64,000 bases of DNA from Listeria swaminathanii (GTDB lineage Bacteria > Bacillota > Bacilli > Lactobacillales > Listeriaceae): contig NZ_JAATOD010000003.1 in NCBI RefSeq assembly GCF_014229645.1, positions 265,420 to 329,419 on the forward strand, read 5' to 3'. Positions within the stretch are counted from its first letter, which is position 1. Each line of letters opens with the position of its first letter. Below are positions 9,172 through 18,568 of the stretch, piece after piece. Below the pieces are notes generated by a model. The model was not told the DNA's origin, searched no databases, and was given only the letters and a program-made list of their open reading frames with translations. The translations under genes were made by a program, and so were the position numbers.

Positions 9172-9186
9172 TAATAATAATTATAA
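9172..9186. promoter_or_regulatory. PerR-type box upstream of catalase
   Basis: TAATAATAATTATAA differs at one position from TTATAATAATTATAA, the reverse complement of the PerR consensus TTATAATTATTATAA. PerR control of catalase is established for Bacillus and Listeria. A Fur box is a less likely reading. Confidence 0.7.
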
Positions 9187-9224
9187 ATAAAAATGATATA
9201 GTATTTTTATGGAGGTATATACAT

Positions 9225-10691
9225 ATGACAGATAGAAAGAATTTAACGACGAATCAAGGTGTGCCAGTTGGTGATAACCAAAATTCGATGACGGCGGGGC
9301 TTAAAGGACCAACTTTGCTAGAAGATTATGTGCTTATTGAAAAATTGGCGCATTTTGATAGAGAACGGGTGCCAGAACGAGTTGTGCATGCTCGTGGTGC
9401 TGGTGCGCACGGGAAATTTGTTACTAAAAAGAGCATGGAAAAATATACGATGGCGAACTTTTTACAAGAAGAAGGGGCGGAAACAGAGGTTTTTGTTCAT
9501 TTTTCTACGGTAATTCATGGTCAACATTCTCCGGAAACTTTGCGTGATCCACGTGGGTTCTCGGTTAAGTTTTATACGGAAGAGGGAAATTATGATTTTG
9601 TCGGAAATAATTTGCCAGTATTTTTTATTCGTGATGCAATCAAGTTCCCGGATGTTATTCATTCCTTGAAGCCGGATCCGCGCACGAATATTCAAGATGG
9701 TAATCGTTATTGGGACTTCTTTAGCTTAACCCCAGAAGCTACAACGATGATTATGTACTTGTTCAGTGATGAGGGAACTCCGGCATCTTATCGCGAAATT
9801 CGCGGTTCTAGTGTGCATGCCTTTAAATGGATTAACGAAGAAGGAAAAACAGTCTATGTAAAATTACGCTGGGTTCCAAAAGCGGGCATCGTCAACCTTT
9901 CAACGGAGCAAGCTTCACAAATTCAAGCAAAAGAATTCAACCATGCGAGCCGTGATTTGTATGAAGCGATTGAAAATGGGGATTATCCGGAGTGGGATTT
10001 ATTTGTGCAAGTGTTGGATCCGAAAGACTTAGATAACTTTGATTTTAATCCGCTAGACGCAACAAAAGACTGGTTTGAAGATGTCTTCCCGTATGAGCAC
10101 GTAGGAACGATGACACTTGACCGCAATCCAGATAACATTTTTGCGGAAACAGAATCAGTTGGCTTTAATCCTGGTGTACTTGTGCGCGGAATGCTTCCTT
10201 CTGAGGACCGTTTGTTGCAAGGGCGTTTATTCTCTTACTCAGATACGCAAAGACACCGCGTGGGACCGAACTATTTGCAACTGCCAATCAATAGCCCGAA
10301 AGCGCCTGTTGCGAACAACCAACGTGATGGTCATATGCCGTTTAAACAACAAACAAGCTCGATTAATTATGAGCCAAATAGTTACGATACAGAACCGAAA
10401 GAAAACCCAGCGTTTATTGAACCGGAACAAGAAATTCGTGGTGATATTGCTGGCCGCCTGATTGCTGAAAAGCCAAATAATTTTGGTCATGCAAAAGAAG
10501 TTTGGGATCGTTATTCAGATGCAGAACGTGCGGCGCTTGTGAAAAATATTGTCGACGATTGGGCTGGCGTGCGTGATGATATTAAAATTCGCAACCTGCG
10601 TAACTTCTATCAAGTAGAGCCTGAATTCGCTAGTCGAGTGGCTGCGGGAACTGGTATTAATCTTGAAGAACATGTAACTGATTTAAAATAA
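9225..10691 (+). CDS. kat: Catalase (monofunctional haem)
   Basis: A 488-residue clade-3 catalase that disproportionates hydrogen peroxide. The N-terminus MTDRKNLTTNQGVPVGDNQN is typical; the active-site His lies in RVVHARGAGAHG, the distal Asn in DFVGNNLPVFFIRDAIKFP, and the proximal haem ligand Tyr in RLFSYSDTQRHRVG. Strong GGAGGTAT site 8 bp before the ATG. Single gene between two terminators with its own promoter and PerR-like box. In EGD-e, as I recall, the bvrABC genes lie just upstream; here only 146 bp separate it from the DUF951 gene. Confidence 0.96.
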   Translation: MTDRKNLTTNQGVPVGDNQNSMTAGLKGPTLLEDYVLIEKLAHFDRERVPERVVHARGAGAHGKFVTKKSMEKYTMANFLQEEGAETEVFVHFSTVIHGQHSPETLRDPRGFSVKFYTEEGNYDFVGNNLPVFFIRDAIKFPDVIHSLKPDPRTNIQDGNRYWDFFSLTPEATTMIMYLFSDEGTPASYREIRGSSVHAFKWINEEGKTVYVKLRWVPKAGIVNLSTEQASQIQAKEFNHASRDLYEAIENGDYPEWDLFVQVLDPKDLDNFDFNPLDATKDWFEDVFPYEHVGTMTLDRNPDNIFAETESVGFNPGVLVRGMLPSEDRLLQGRLFSYSDTQRHRVGPNYLQLPINSPKAPVANNQRDGHMPFKQQTSSINYEPNSYDTEPKENPAFIEPEQEIRGDIAGRLIAEKPNNFGHAKEVWDRYSDAERAALVKNIVDDWAGVRDDIKIRNLRNFYQVEPEFASRVAAGTGINLEEHVTDLK

Positions 10692-10694
10692 GTG

Positions 10695-10730
10695 AAAGCG
10701 AAAATCCTTTTTAGGGTTTTCGCTTTTTTA
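10695..10730 (+). terminator. Rho-independent terminator of kat
   Basis: AAAGCGAAAATCC / GGGTTTTCGCTTT stem followed by T run; abuts a parS site. Confidence 0.9.
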
Positions 10731-10746
10731 TGTTTCACGTGAAACT
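10731..10746. promoter_or_regulatory. parS site 3 (15/16)
   Basis: TGTTTCACGTGAAACT; only the last base departs from the palindrome. Sits directly after the kat terminator. Confidence 0.85.
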
Positions 10747-10827
10747 TTTTGGGCTAGAAGGTTGGAGTAAAGGCATTTTTAACGATATTGCTTTTTATCG
10801 AAATACTTGCTACTATTTCTGGAAGAC

Positions 10828-10856
10828 TTGTCGTTATCAGGTGATAGGCTTATAAT
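10828..10856 (+). promoter_or_regulatory. Predicted promoter of PRD regulator gene
   Basis: TTGTCG, 17 bp, TATAAT, about 45 bp before the GTG start of the regulator. Confidence 0.7.
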
Positions 10857-10901
10857 CAAGATGAAATAGCTTAAATTAATTGTCGTGAGGAGTGGAGCTG
10901 C

Positions 10902-12818
10902 GTGAGTGCTTCAAAATTATCATTACCTAGATGGAAACAAATAGTTCATATGCTTTATTTAAAGATGGAGTTTATTAGTGGTGGAGAATTAGGGGAAGCT
11001 TTAGCTGTTAACCCTCGGACAATTAGAAATGATATTAAAGTAATTAATCAAATACTGACGATAGGCGGAAACAGAATCGAATCACTTCCTGGTGTAGGAT
11101 ATCGTCTGGTCATTGGTGATGAAAAAGCGCTGCGTGAAGCTCTTTTGGATGATTCGGTGGGAAGAGCTAATATGAATATCGTGCCGATGTTTGCAGAGGA
11201 TAGAGCAGACTATATTATTCGATATTTATTACTTAAAAATGACTATGTAAAGCTGGAGACGTTGTCAGAAGAGCTTTTTGTTAGTAAGTCTACGATAAAC
11301 TTGGATATTTTAGAAGTGAAACGAAAACTCAAAGAAAATGAGTTGAAAGTGGAAAAACGAGCTGGCTATGGAATTAGAATTACTGGTGCAGAACTTGCTA
11401 TCCGATTTTGCTTTTCAAGGTATTTGTTAGTGGAATCTACAAGCCCGCTTATTACAGAAACGGAAATAAATTTTTTTGGAGAAGTTAATTTGGAAATGAT
11501 GGAGCAGATTGTCGTTTCTAATATAGCGAAATATAATATTCACATGACGGACATTTCAGTTAAAAATTTGATTATTCATATCGCAATTGCTGTATGTCGT
11601 GTAAAAGATAATTGTTATGTACCTGCAACAGATTTGGAGGATATTGAATTTAGTATGCCGGAACTAAGGGCGGCTCAAGGTATTATAAAAGAAATAGATC
11701 TTTCAGAAGGAATTCGTTTCCCGGAAAGTGAGACTGCCTATTTGCTGCTACACCTTAGTTCGAAAAACAGAAAAAGTGACTTTAATAATTACCGAGAATA
11801 TATCATCGTGGATAAGATGTTAGCGAAGATTAAAGAGCTGTACGGTTATGATTTTAAGCAGGATCAGAAAATGATTTCAAATATCGCACTGCATTTAAAG
11901 CCAGCTATTAACAGAATTAAATTTAATATGAATATACAAAACCCGTATTTAAAAAATCTAAAAGCTAATTATCCACTAGCTTTTGAATTAGGGTTGGTTG
12001 CTAAAGAAGTCCTTGAGCAGGAGTTAAAAACAAATGTGGACGAAGCGGAAGTAGGATATTTGGCTATTCACTTTTTATATGGTTTAGATAAAGAAATAGA
12101 ATCTGAGAAGCAAAAAGTGTTAATTGTTTGCGCTTCTGGTTTAGGGACATCACAACTTTTGGAATCTAAAGTACGAAAAGAGTTTGAGAATACGCTGGAA
12201 ATAGTCGGAGTGTACTCATTTAAAGAATATGAGCAGAGTGGAACGATGTGTGATTTTGTTATCTCTACAGTACCACTGCGAATGAAATTACATCCATTTA
12301 TTCAAGTGTCACCATTTTTGACAAAGGCGGATATTCGTAATATTACTGCTTTAATGAAGCAAGATGAGACGAAGAACCAATTTGAAGTGGACAAGGTTTT
12401 TAAGGAATCGTTATTCTTAATTAGTGATAAAAAGGATAAAGAGCAAGTTCTCGTAAATTTAGCGAGTCTTTTGCTGGGAAATAATATTGTTGGCGAGGAC
12501 TATTTACCATCACTTTTTGAGCGCGAAGAAATTGTGCCGACTTATTTAGGTAATGGACTTGCGGCACCGCACCCAATTGAGGCAAACGTCCAAGAAACAG
12601 CTATTGGAGTATGTATTTGTACTGACGGAGGGGTAAAGTGGAATGAGGAAGATCAAGCGCAAGTAATTTTCATGTTAGCGGTAAAAAACAAGCAACAACA
12701 GCAGCTTGCGACGGTGTATGAGCTTATTAGCAATTTAGTAGAAAGTCCAAAAGCAATGGGAGAGCTAAAACGTGTGAAGAGTTTTGAAGAATTTATGCGT
12801 GTGTTACAAACGTTATAA
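10902..12818 (+). CDS. PRD-containing transcriptional regulator with EIIB/EIIA domains
   Basis: A 638-residue activator of the MtlR/LicR type. Order: winged HTH (LGEALAVNPRTIRNDIKVIN, about 25-50), a second HTH (ETLSEELFVSKSTINLDI), two PRD domains (about 170-390), a GatB-like EIIB domain with Cys410 in VCASGLGTSQLLES, and a fructose-type EIIA domain with His557 in YLGNGLAAPHPIE. Phosphorylation by HPr and by the cognate EIIB would set its activity. GTG start with GAGGAG 9 bp upstream. It most likely controls the cellobiose-type PTS operon that starts 150 bp downstream. Confidence 0.9.
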   Translation: MSASKLSLPRWKQIVHMLYLKMEFISGGELGEALAVNPRTIRNDIKVINQILTIGGNRIESLPGVGYRLVIGDEKALREALLDDSVGRANMNIVPMFAEDRADYIIRYLLLKNDYVKLETLSEELFVSKSTINLDILEVKRKLKENELKVEKRAGYGIRITGAELAIRFCFSRYLLVESTSPLITETEINFFGEVNLEMMEQIVVSNIAKYNIHMTDISVKNLIIHIAIAVCRVKDNCYVPATDLEDIEFSMPELRAAQGIIKEIDLSEGIRFPESETAYLLLHLSSKNRKSDFNNYREYIIVDKMLAKIKELYGYDFKQDQKMISNIALHLKPAINRIKFNMNIQNPYLKNLKANYPLAFELGLVAKEVLEQELKTNVDEAEVGYLAIHFLYGLDKEIESEKQKVLIVCASGLGTSQLLESKVRKEFENTLEIVGVYSFKEYEQSGTMCDFVISTVPLRMKLHPFIQVSPFLTKADIRNITALMKQDETKNQFEVDKVFKESLFLISDKKDKEQVLVNLASLLLGNNIVGEDYLPSLFEREEIVPTYLGNGLAAPHPIEANVQETAIGVCICTDGGVKWNEEDQAQVIFMLAVKNKQQQQLATVYELISNLVESPKAMGELKRVKSFEEFMRVLQTL

Positions 12819-12820
12819 CC

Positions 12821-12871
12821 AAAAGGTTCGTTAGACTTTTTTAGAGAGAAAAGTTAACGGGCCTTTTTTAT
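12821..12871 (+). terminator. Rho-independent terminator after PRD regulator
   Basis: AAGGTTCGTTA..CTTTT pairs with AAAAG..TAACGGGCCTT, then a T run. Confidence 0.8.
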
Positions 12872-12922
12872 TTCCGCATGTAAAATACAGATGCGGAAAA
12901 AGACTAGATTTATTTAACAAAA

Positions 12923-12936
12923 AGAAAGCGCTACAC
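12923..12936. promoter_or_regulatory. Possible cre-like site at cellobiose PTS promoter
   Basis: AGAAAGCGCTACAC resembles TGAAAGCGCTTACA with one base missing from the right half. It lies 6 bp before a TAATAT -10 candidate (12943). Carbon catabolite repression of such operons is usual, but this match is imperfect. Confidence 0.35.
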
Positions 12937-12966
12937 TTACTGTAATATCAAAGGAGGTATAAAAAA

Positions 12967-14262
12967 TTGAAAAAGTTCATCGAGAAATTAAGTTGGTTAT
13001 CGCAGAAGCTTGGAAATCAAATTCATTTAAAGTCTATGCGTGATGCATTTGCTACTATCTTACCTTTTATTATGTTAGCAGGATTCATGGTTTTAATTAA
13101 TAACGTTATTATTAAGCCGGATGGTTTTATGTCGGCGATTATCAGTTCCGAAACACTTACGACTTGGCAAGGGCTAGGTAACAGTATTGTAAATGGTACT
13201 TTAGGGATTATTACTATTTTAATTGGGGCATCGGTTGCTTACTTTTTAGCGCAAAATCGGAAGTTTGAAAATCCGTTTGCACCGGCATTAATGACCATTG
13301 CACTAATTGTTATTTTTATCCCAGCTGTGACAGAAATTGTGCCGATTGGTGCAGAGAAATCTGTAGAAGTTGCTGGAGTATTGCCAATAGCCTTGATGGG
13401 TTCAGCGGGCATGTTCGTTGGGATTGTAACAGCACTACTTGCAACGGAAGTATTCATTCGTCTTTCTAAGAGTGAGAAAATGAAGATTCATATTTCTGGG
13501 GATAGCGTACCTCCAGCAGTAATTAAATCGTTCAATGTGCTTATTCCGACAATGTTAACAATACTTATTTTTGCGTTTATTTCATTCTTAGTAGTGACAT
13601 TATTCAGCTTGAATTTGTATTCCTTAATTAGCGCGATTATTCAGGAGCCATTAACATTCTTAGTTACAAGTGTTCCAGGGTTCCTAACGTTAATGACGAT
13701 TTCACAAATGCTTTATTCTATCGGTATTGCTGGGAGTGGGATTTTAGGACCAATTATGGACCCAGTTCTTTTGGCAAATATGCAAGAAAATATGACAGCA
13801 TTTGCGAATCATACAGAGATTCCACATATTATTAATACTACTTTCCGTGATGTTTTTGGCGTTATGGGTGGTGGCGGAAATACCATTGCGTTATTATTAG
13901 CAATATTTATTTGGTCAAAACGAAAAGATTATCGCGAAATAGCTACTTTATCGGCAGCTCCTGGTCTCTTTAACATCAATGAGCCGGTAGTATTTGGACT
14001 TCCGATTGTTTATAACTTGAGTTTAATGATTCCGTTCATTATTTCAACTCCGCTTTGTTTATGTTTAGCATACTTTGCGACGAAATTGCATATGATTTCA
14101 GAAGTAGTCGTAATGGTTCCGTGGACGACACCGGTTGTTGCTTCCGGCTTCCTTGCAACAGGTGGGGACTGGCGTGCTGCAGTATTCCAAATTTTCTTGA
14201 TTGGCGTCTGCGTCCTTCTTTACCTACCATTCTTAAAAGCCAATGATCGAATTAAAGCCTAA
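12967..14262 (+). CDS. PTS EIIC, cellobiose/lactose family
   Basis: Membrane-spanning sugar translocation subunit of 431 residues. Starts with the typical FIEKLSWLSQKLGNQIHLKSMRDAF segment and has about ten hydrophobic segments, plus the conserved FNINEPVVFGLPIVYN motif near residue 340. TTG start with AAAGGAGGT 9 bp upstream. First gene of an operon with EIIB, GH3 beta-glucosidase and EIIA; imports a beta-glucoside such as cellobiose or gentiobiose with phosphorylation. Confidence 0.93.
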   Translation: MKKFIEKLSWLSQKLGNQIHLKSMRDAFATILPFIMLAGFMVLINNVIIKPDGFMSAIISSETLTTWQGLGNSIVNGTLGIITILIGASVAYFLAQNRKFENPFAPALMTIALIVIFIPAVTEIVPIGAEKSVEVAGVLPIALMGSAGMFVGIVTALLATEVFIRLSKSEKMKIHISGDSVPPAVIKSFNVLIPTMLTILIFAFISFLVVTLFSLNLYSLISAIIQEPLTFLVTSVPGFLTLMTISQMLYSIGIAGSGILGPIMDPVLLANMQENMTAFANHTEIPHIINTTFRDVFGVMGGGGNTIALLLAIFIWSKRKDYREIATLSAAPGLFNINEPVVFGLPIVYNLSLMIPFIISTPLCLCLAYFATKLHMISEVVVMVPWTTPVVASGFLATGGDWRAAVFQIFLIGVCVLLYLPFLKANDRIKA

Positions 14263-14276
14263 TTGGAGGAAATTTT

Positions 14277-14576
14277 ATGAAAAATATTATGCTGATGTGT
14301 AATGCAGGAATGTCTACAAGTGTTTTAGTGAGGAAAATGGAACGCGTTGTAGAAGAACGTAATTTAGAATTGACTATCTGGGCTATTTCAGAAACCGATT
14401 TCGAAAAAAATTGGCGTAAAGCTGATGCGATTTTACTTGGACCGCAAGTAAATTATATGAAAGATAAAGTAATAGACACAGTTGGTGATAATGTATCGGT
14501 GGCAGTTATTGATATCGTTGATTATGGCCGAATGAATGGTGAAAAAGTATTAGATTTAGCAATTAGTTTACTGTGA
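14277..14576 (+). CDS. PTS EIIB, cellobiose/lactose family
   Basis: Soluble 99-residue EIIB. The phospho-Cys is Cys8 in IMLMCNAGMSTSVLVRKM; the conserved LLGPQVNYMKD region follows near residue 60. AATTGGAGGAAA precedes the ATG; 14 bp after EIIC. Confidence 0.94.
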   Translation: MKNIMLMCNAGMSTSVLVRKMERVVEERNLELTIWAISETDFEKNWRKADAILLGPQVNYMKDKVIDTVGDNVSVAVIDIVDYGRMNGEKVLDLAISLL

Positions 14577-14608
14577 AATTCCTAGTTTTTTAGCAAGGAG
14601 GAGAAAAA

Positions 14609-16879
14609 ATGGCGATTTATTTGGATAAGACTAAATCTGTTTCAGAGCGCGTAGAAGACTTGCTTTCCAAGATGACTTTAGCAGAAAAATGTGGTCAATT
14701 AAACCAAAGAATGTATGGCTGGGAAGCTTTCTTGCGCGAAGAGGAAACATTTCAACTCACGGAAAAGTTTAAAGAGGAAGTAGCTCGTTTTGAAGGAATG
14801 GGAGCTTTATACGGTCTGTTCCGCGCCGATCCATGGTCCAAAATGAATAAGGACACGGGGGTAAGTCGGAAAAATGCCGGCAAAGTGGCTAATAAAATTC
14901 AACGTTATGTGATGGAGAATACACGCCTAGGGATTCCTGTATTATTAGCTGAGGAAGTTCCGCACGGACACCAAGCCTTAGATAGCGAGTCTTATCCAGT
15001 AAATTTAGCTCGTGCTGCTTCTTTTCATCCAGAGTTGCAAAAACAGGTCGCAAGTGCGATTACAGAAGAAATTTCCGAAAAGGGAGTTCATCTAGCACTT
15101 GCTTCAGCATTAGATATACTTCGAGACCCGCGATGGGGCCGTGCTGAAGAGTGTTACGGTGAAGATCCATATCTTGCAGCGGAATTAACAGCGGCAATTA
15201 CAGAAGGATTTCAAGCGAGCGGGAAAATTGCTGTTATTTTAAAACATTTTGCAGCACAAGGCGAGCCGATTGGTGGACATAATTCTGGACCAGTTTCTAT
15301 CGGCGTAAGGGAACTTAGAGAAATTTTCTTGGATCCAATGCGCGCTGGAATTAGAAGTGGAGCCCTTGGAGTCATGGCGGCTTACAATGAGATTGACGGG
15401 GTTCCATGTCACGCGAACAAAGAGCTTTTAACAACTATTTTGCGAGAAGAAATGGGTTTTTCCGGGATTGTCATGGCAGATGGCTGTGCTCTTGATAGAT
15501 TATTAAAACTAAATCCTGATCCAAAAAAAGCCGCAAAAATGGCTCTTGAAGCCGGTGTGGATTTAAGTTTGTGGGATGAAGTGTTTCCATTTCTTGAAGA
15601 AAGCGTGGAAAAAGGAATCCTTGATGAAAAGATCGTTGATGACGCTGTAAGGCGAGTGCTCCAAGTGAAATTCCAATTAGGTCTATTTGAACAACCATTT
15701 GTGGAAGAAGACATTCAGGAACCAAAGTCTGATTGGAGACAACTAAATTTACAAGCTGCTAGAGAGGGTATTTGTCTTTTGAAAAACGACTTCGAAACAT
15801 TACCTTTAGTGGGTGGAAGGAAAAAAATAGCTGTTGTAGGTCCTAGCATAGATTCGCTTTATAATCAGTTGGGAGACTATACAGCGCCACAAAATGAATC
15901 AGAATGTGTCACTGTTTTAAAAGGGATAAAAAATCTGCTTCCTAAAAATTGGGAAGTCCTTTCTGAAAAAGGTGCTGAAATTCGTGAAGAGCTTCCGGGC
16001 GGTATTCAAAAAGCAGAAGTGGTTGCTAAAGAGGCAGATGCTATCGTTATGGTACTTGGTGGTTCAAGTGCGCGAAACTTTGACATGGAATTTTTAAATA
16101 ATGGTGCGGTAAGCTCTAAAGGGCCGAACATGGATGCAGGTGAAAATGTGGATGTTTCTGATATCACCCTTCCACAACCGCAACTAGATTTATTTTATGC
16201 AATGAAGCGTACCGGAAAGCCAGTAATTGTTGTAATGATTCAAGGCAGACCAATCGCTATTCCTGAAATCAGTTTGGCAGCAGATGCAATTCTTACCGCT
16301 TGGTATCCAGGAAGTGTTGGTGGAACTGCGATTGCTGAGGTCCTTTTTGGTCATTACAATCCTTCAGGTAAATTACCGGTCAGTATACCAAGATCCTCTG
16401 GGCAAATTCCTATTTACTATAATCAAAAGGCAGTGGAGTATAAAGAAGACTACTTTGATTTAACTGGTAAGCCGCTCTATCCATTTGGTTATGGTTTAAG
16501 TTATAGTACTTTTGAATATCAAGACTTGCAGATAAAACAAGAATCTATAAAAATAGCAGAACTCCTTGGCGGGCAATCTGTAGAGGTGAAAGCAACCTTG
16601 AAAAACATCTCTAATGTAGCTGGTGAAGAAGTTGTGCAACTTTATATTCATGATATGGAAGCAAGTATTACTAGAAGAAAAAAAGAATTAAAAGCGTTTA
16701 AAAAGGTTCGTATTGCAGCGAATCAAACAGCTACAGTGACATTTAAGTTAGATAAATCAAGTTTTGAAATATGGTCAATTAACAATAAATATGAGGTGGA
16801 GCCCGGTGGTATAGAAATTTTCGTTGGTGGAAGTTCTGATACTAAATTAACAGGGCGAGTTTCAATCATAGGAGGCTAG
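14609..16879 (+). CDS. Glycoside hydrolase family 3 beta-glucosidase
   Basis: A 756-residue enzyme with the GH3 N-terminal TIM barrel (nucleophile Asp291 in GFSGIVMADGCALD; upstream substrate motif ILRDPRWGRAEECYGEDP and KHFAAQGEPIGG), the C-terminal sandwich domain (GICLLKNDFETLPL) and a final fibronectin-III-like domain (LPISIP-type GKLPVSIP, then YPFGYGLSYSTF). No signal peptide, so it acts in the cytoplasm. GH3 enzymes usually hydrolyse unphosphorylated glucosides, so pairing with a phosphorylating PTS is notable; it could act on a phosphorylated or partly hydrolysed product. Confidence 0.92.
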   Translation: MAIYLDKTKSVSERVEDLLSKMTLAEKCGQLNQRMYGWEAFLREEETFQLTEKFKEEVARFEGMGALYGLFRADPWSKMNKDTGVSRKNAGKVANKIQRYVMENTRLGIPVLLAEEVPHGHQALDSESYPVNLARAASFHPELQKQVASAITEEISEKGVHLALASALDILRDPRWGRAEECYGEDPYLAAELTAAITEGFQASGKIAVILKHFAAQGEPIGGHNSGPVSIGVRELREIFLDPMRAGIRSGALGVMAAYNEIDGVPCHANKELLTTILREEMGFSGIVMADGCALDRLLKLNPDPKKAAKMALEAGVDLSLWDEVFPFLEESVEKGILDEKIVDDAVRRVLQVKFQLGLFEQPFVEEDIQEPKSDWRQLNLQAAREGICLLKNDFETLPLVGGRKKIAVVGPSIDSLYNQLGDYTAPQNESECVTVLKGIKNLLPKNWEVLSEKGAEIREELPGGIQKAEVVAKEADAIVMVLGGSSARNFDMEFLNNGAVSSKGPNMDAGENVDVSDITLPQPQLDLFYAMKRTGKPVIVVMIQGRPIAIPEISLAADAILTAWYPGSVGGTAIAEVLFGHYNPSGKLPVSIPRSSGQIPIYYNQKAVEYKEDYFDLTGKPLYPFGYGLSYSTFEYQDLQIKQESIKIAELLGGQSVEVKATLKNISNVAGEEVVQLYIHDMEASITRRKKELKAFKKVRIAANQTATVTFKLDKSSFEIWSINNKYEVEPGGIEIFVGGSSDTKLTGRVSIIGG

Positions 16880-16884
16880 CGAAA

Positions 16885-17193
16885 ATGGAAGGAATGGAAC
16901 TCGCATCATTTCAAATAATTAGTTCTGTTGGCGCCGCAAGAAGTTGTATTATTGAGGCGATGAAATTGGGAAGACAAAGAGATTTCACAGAGGCATATAA
17001 AAAAATTGACGAGGCTAATGAATTTCTTAGCGAAGGTCATAAAAATCATGTGCAGTTAATTCAAAAAGAGGCAGATGGCGGAGATGTACAAATTTCTATC
17101 CTCTTCATGCACGCGGAAGATCAATTTATGACAACTTATACATTACGCGATGTAGCTTATGAGATGATTGCTATTTGGAAAGAGATGAAATAA
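16885..17193 (+). CDS. PTS EIIA, lactose/cellobiose family
   Basis: A 102-residue helical-bundle EIIA. Phosphorylated His76 lies in ILFMHAEDQFMTT. It follows the GH3 gene by 5 bp with GGAGG overlapping the end of that gene, and closes the operon before a terminator. Confidence 0.93.
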   Translation: MEGMELASFQIISSVGAARSCIIEAMKLGRQRDFTEAYKKIDEANEFLSEGHKNHVQLIQKEADGGDVQISILFMHAEDQFMTTYTLRDVAYEMIAIWKEMK

Positions 17194-17194
17194 T

Positions 17195-17236
17195 AAAAAC
17201 GGAAATCCTTTGTTATTTAAAGGGTTTTCGTTTTTT
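17195..17236 (+). terminator. Rho-independent terminator of cellobiose PTS operon
   Basis: AAAACGGAAATCCTTT / AAAGGGTTTTCGTTTT stem followed by T run. Confidence 0.88.
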
Positions 17237-17343
17237 GGTGGGTGGCTTTTTGTGTGAAAAACCTTTATAATATACGTTAGTGAAAAAATGTCTAATTGAT
17301 GGGCATTTTTAAAATGAAGTTAATGAAAAGGAGTTTATATATA

Positions 17344-18444
17344 ATGGCACTTACAGCTGGTATTGTCGGGCTTCCTAATGTTGGGAAATCGACACTTTTT
17401 AATGCAATCACAAAAGCAGGAGCAGAGGCTGCGAATTATCCGTTTGCGACGATTGACCCGAACGTAGGAATTGTTGAAGTTCCTGACCAAAGATTAAACA
17501 AACTAACTGAACTTGTAAAACCGAAAAAAACTGTTCCAACTACTTTTGAATTTACAGATATCGCCGGAATTGTAAAAGGTGCTAGTAAAGGTGAAGGGCT
17601 TGGGAACAAATTCTTATCCCATATTCGCCAAGTAGATGCAATTTGTCATGTTACTCGTTGCTTTGACGACGAAAACATTACTCACGTAGAAGGCCGAGTA
17701 GACCCGCTAGACGATATTTCTACAATCAACTTGGAACTTATCTTAGCTGATTTAGAAACGGTAGAGAAGCGTATTGGACGCGTTGAGAAGCTTTCTAAAC
17801 AAAAAGATAAAGATGCGGTTGCAGAATATAACGTTTTAGTTAAATTACGTGAAGCATTTGAAGATGACAAGCCAGCTCGCGCGATTGAATTTAACGAAGA
17901 CGAAGATAAAATCGTCCGCAATCTTTTCTTACTTACAAGAAAACCAGTTTTATATGTGGCAAATGTAAGTGAAGAAGACGTTTCTAACCCGGACGACAAT
18001 AAATACGTACAACAAGTACGCGAATTCGCTGCAGCTGAAAACTCCGAAGTTATCGTGGTTTGTGCTCGTGCCGAAGAAGAAATCGCTGAACTTGAAGACG
18101 AAGATAAGCTTGAGTTTTTAGAAGCGCTTGGAATTGAAGAATCCGGCTTAGATCAATTGATTCGTTCCGCGTACACATTGCTTGGCTTAGCGACTTACTT
18201 CACAGCAGGCGTTCAAGAAGTTCGCGCTTGGACATTCATCAAAGGTATGAAAGCTCCACAATGTGCTGGGATTATCCATACTGACTTCGAACGCGGTTTC
18301 ATTCGTGCAGAAGTAGTTGCATACGATGCTTTGCTTGAACACGGCTCAGAACAAGCAGCCAAAGAAGCAGGTAAAGTGCGCTTAGAAGGTAAAGAATACG
18401 AAATGAAAGATGGGGATGTTGTTCATTTCCGCTTTAACGTTTAA
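17344..18444 (+). CDS. ychF: Redox-regulated P-loop ATPase/GTPase YchF (OLA1)
   Basis: A 366-residue Obg-family NTPase: Walker A GIVGLPNVGKSTLFNAI, switch II DIAGIVKGASKGEGLGNKFL, a coiled-coil insert (about 130-200), and a C-terminal TGS domain (IHTDFERGFIRAEVV..). It associates with ribosomes and stress responses in other bacteria. ATG 17344 was chosen on the conserved N-terminus MALTAGIVGLP and AAAAGGAG upstream; the longer frame from 17296 is not supported. A TATAAT -10 lies at 17266. A parS site follows 2 bp after the stop. Confidence 0.96.
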   Translation: MALTAGIVGLPNVGKSTLFNAITKAGAEAANYPFATIDPNVGIVEVPDQRLNKLTELVKPKKTVPTTFEFTDIAGIVKGASKGEGLGNKFLSHIRQVDAICHVTRCFDDENITHVEGRVDPLDDISTINLELILADLETVEKRIGRVEKLSKQKDKDAVAEYNVLVKLREAFEDDKPARAIEFNEDEDKIVRNLFLLTRKPVLYVANVSEEDVSNPDDNKYVQQVREFAAAENSEVIVVCARAEEEIAELEDEDKLEFLEALGIEESGLDQLIRSAYTLLGLATYFTAGVQEVRAWTFIKGMKAPQCAGIIHTDFERGFIRAEVVAYDALLEHGSEQAAKEAGKVRLEGKEYEMKDGDVVHFRFNV

Positions 18445-18446
18445 TA

Positions 18447-18462
18447 TGTTTCACGTGAAACA
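18447..18462. promoter_or_regulatory. parS site 4
   Basis: Perfect TGTTTCACGTGAAACA, 2 bp after the ychF stop and overlapping the 5' arm of its terminator. Confidence 0.95.
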
Positions 18463-18501
18463 ATCTTTTGACGAGTGAGTGTGTCAAAAGGTTGTTTTTT
18501 A
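18459..18501 (+). terminator. Terminator fused to parS, copy 1
   Basis: AACAATCTTTTGAC / GTCAAAAGGTTGTT perfect-type stem then T run. The AACA of the stem is shared with the preceding parS. Confidence 0.9.
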
Positions 18502-18568
18502 TTAGTTCACCATTAATGCTATACTTAAGAATATAAACAACTGATTTATTAGAAAGATGGTAATTACT

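Noticed and set aside
14039..14246. Small frames on both strands inside the first EIIC gene
   Set aside because: Shadows of the EIIC reading frame; no separate signals.
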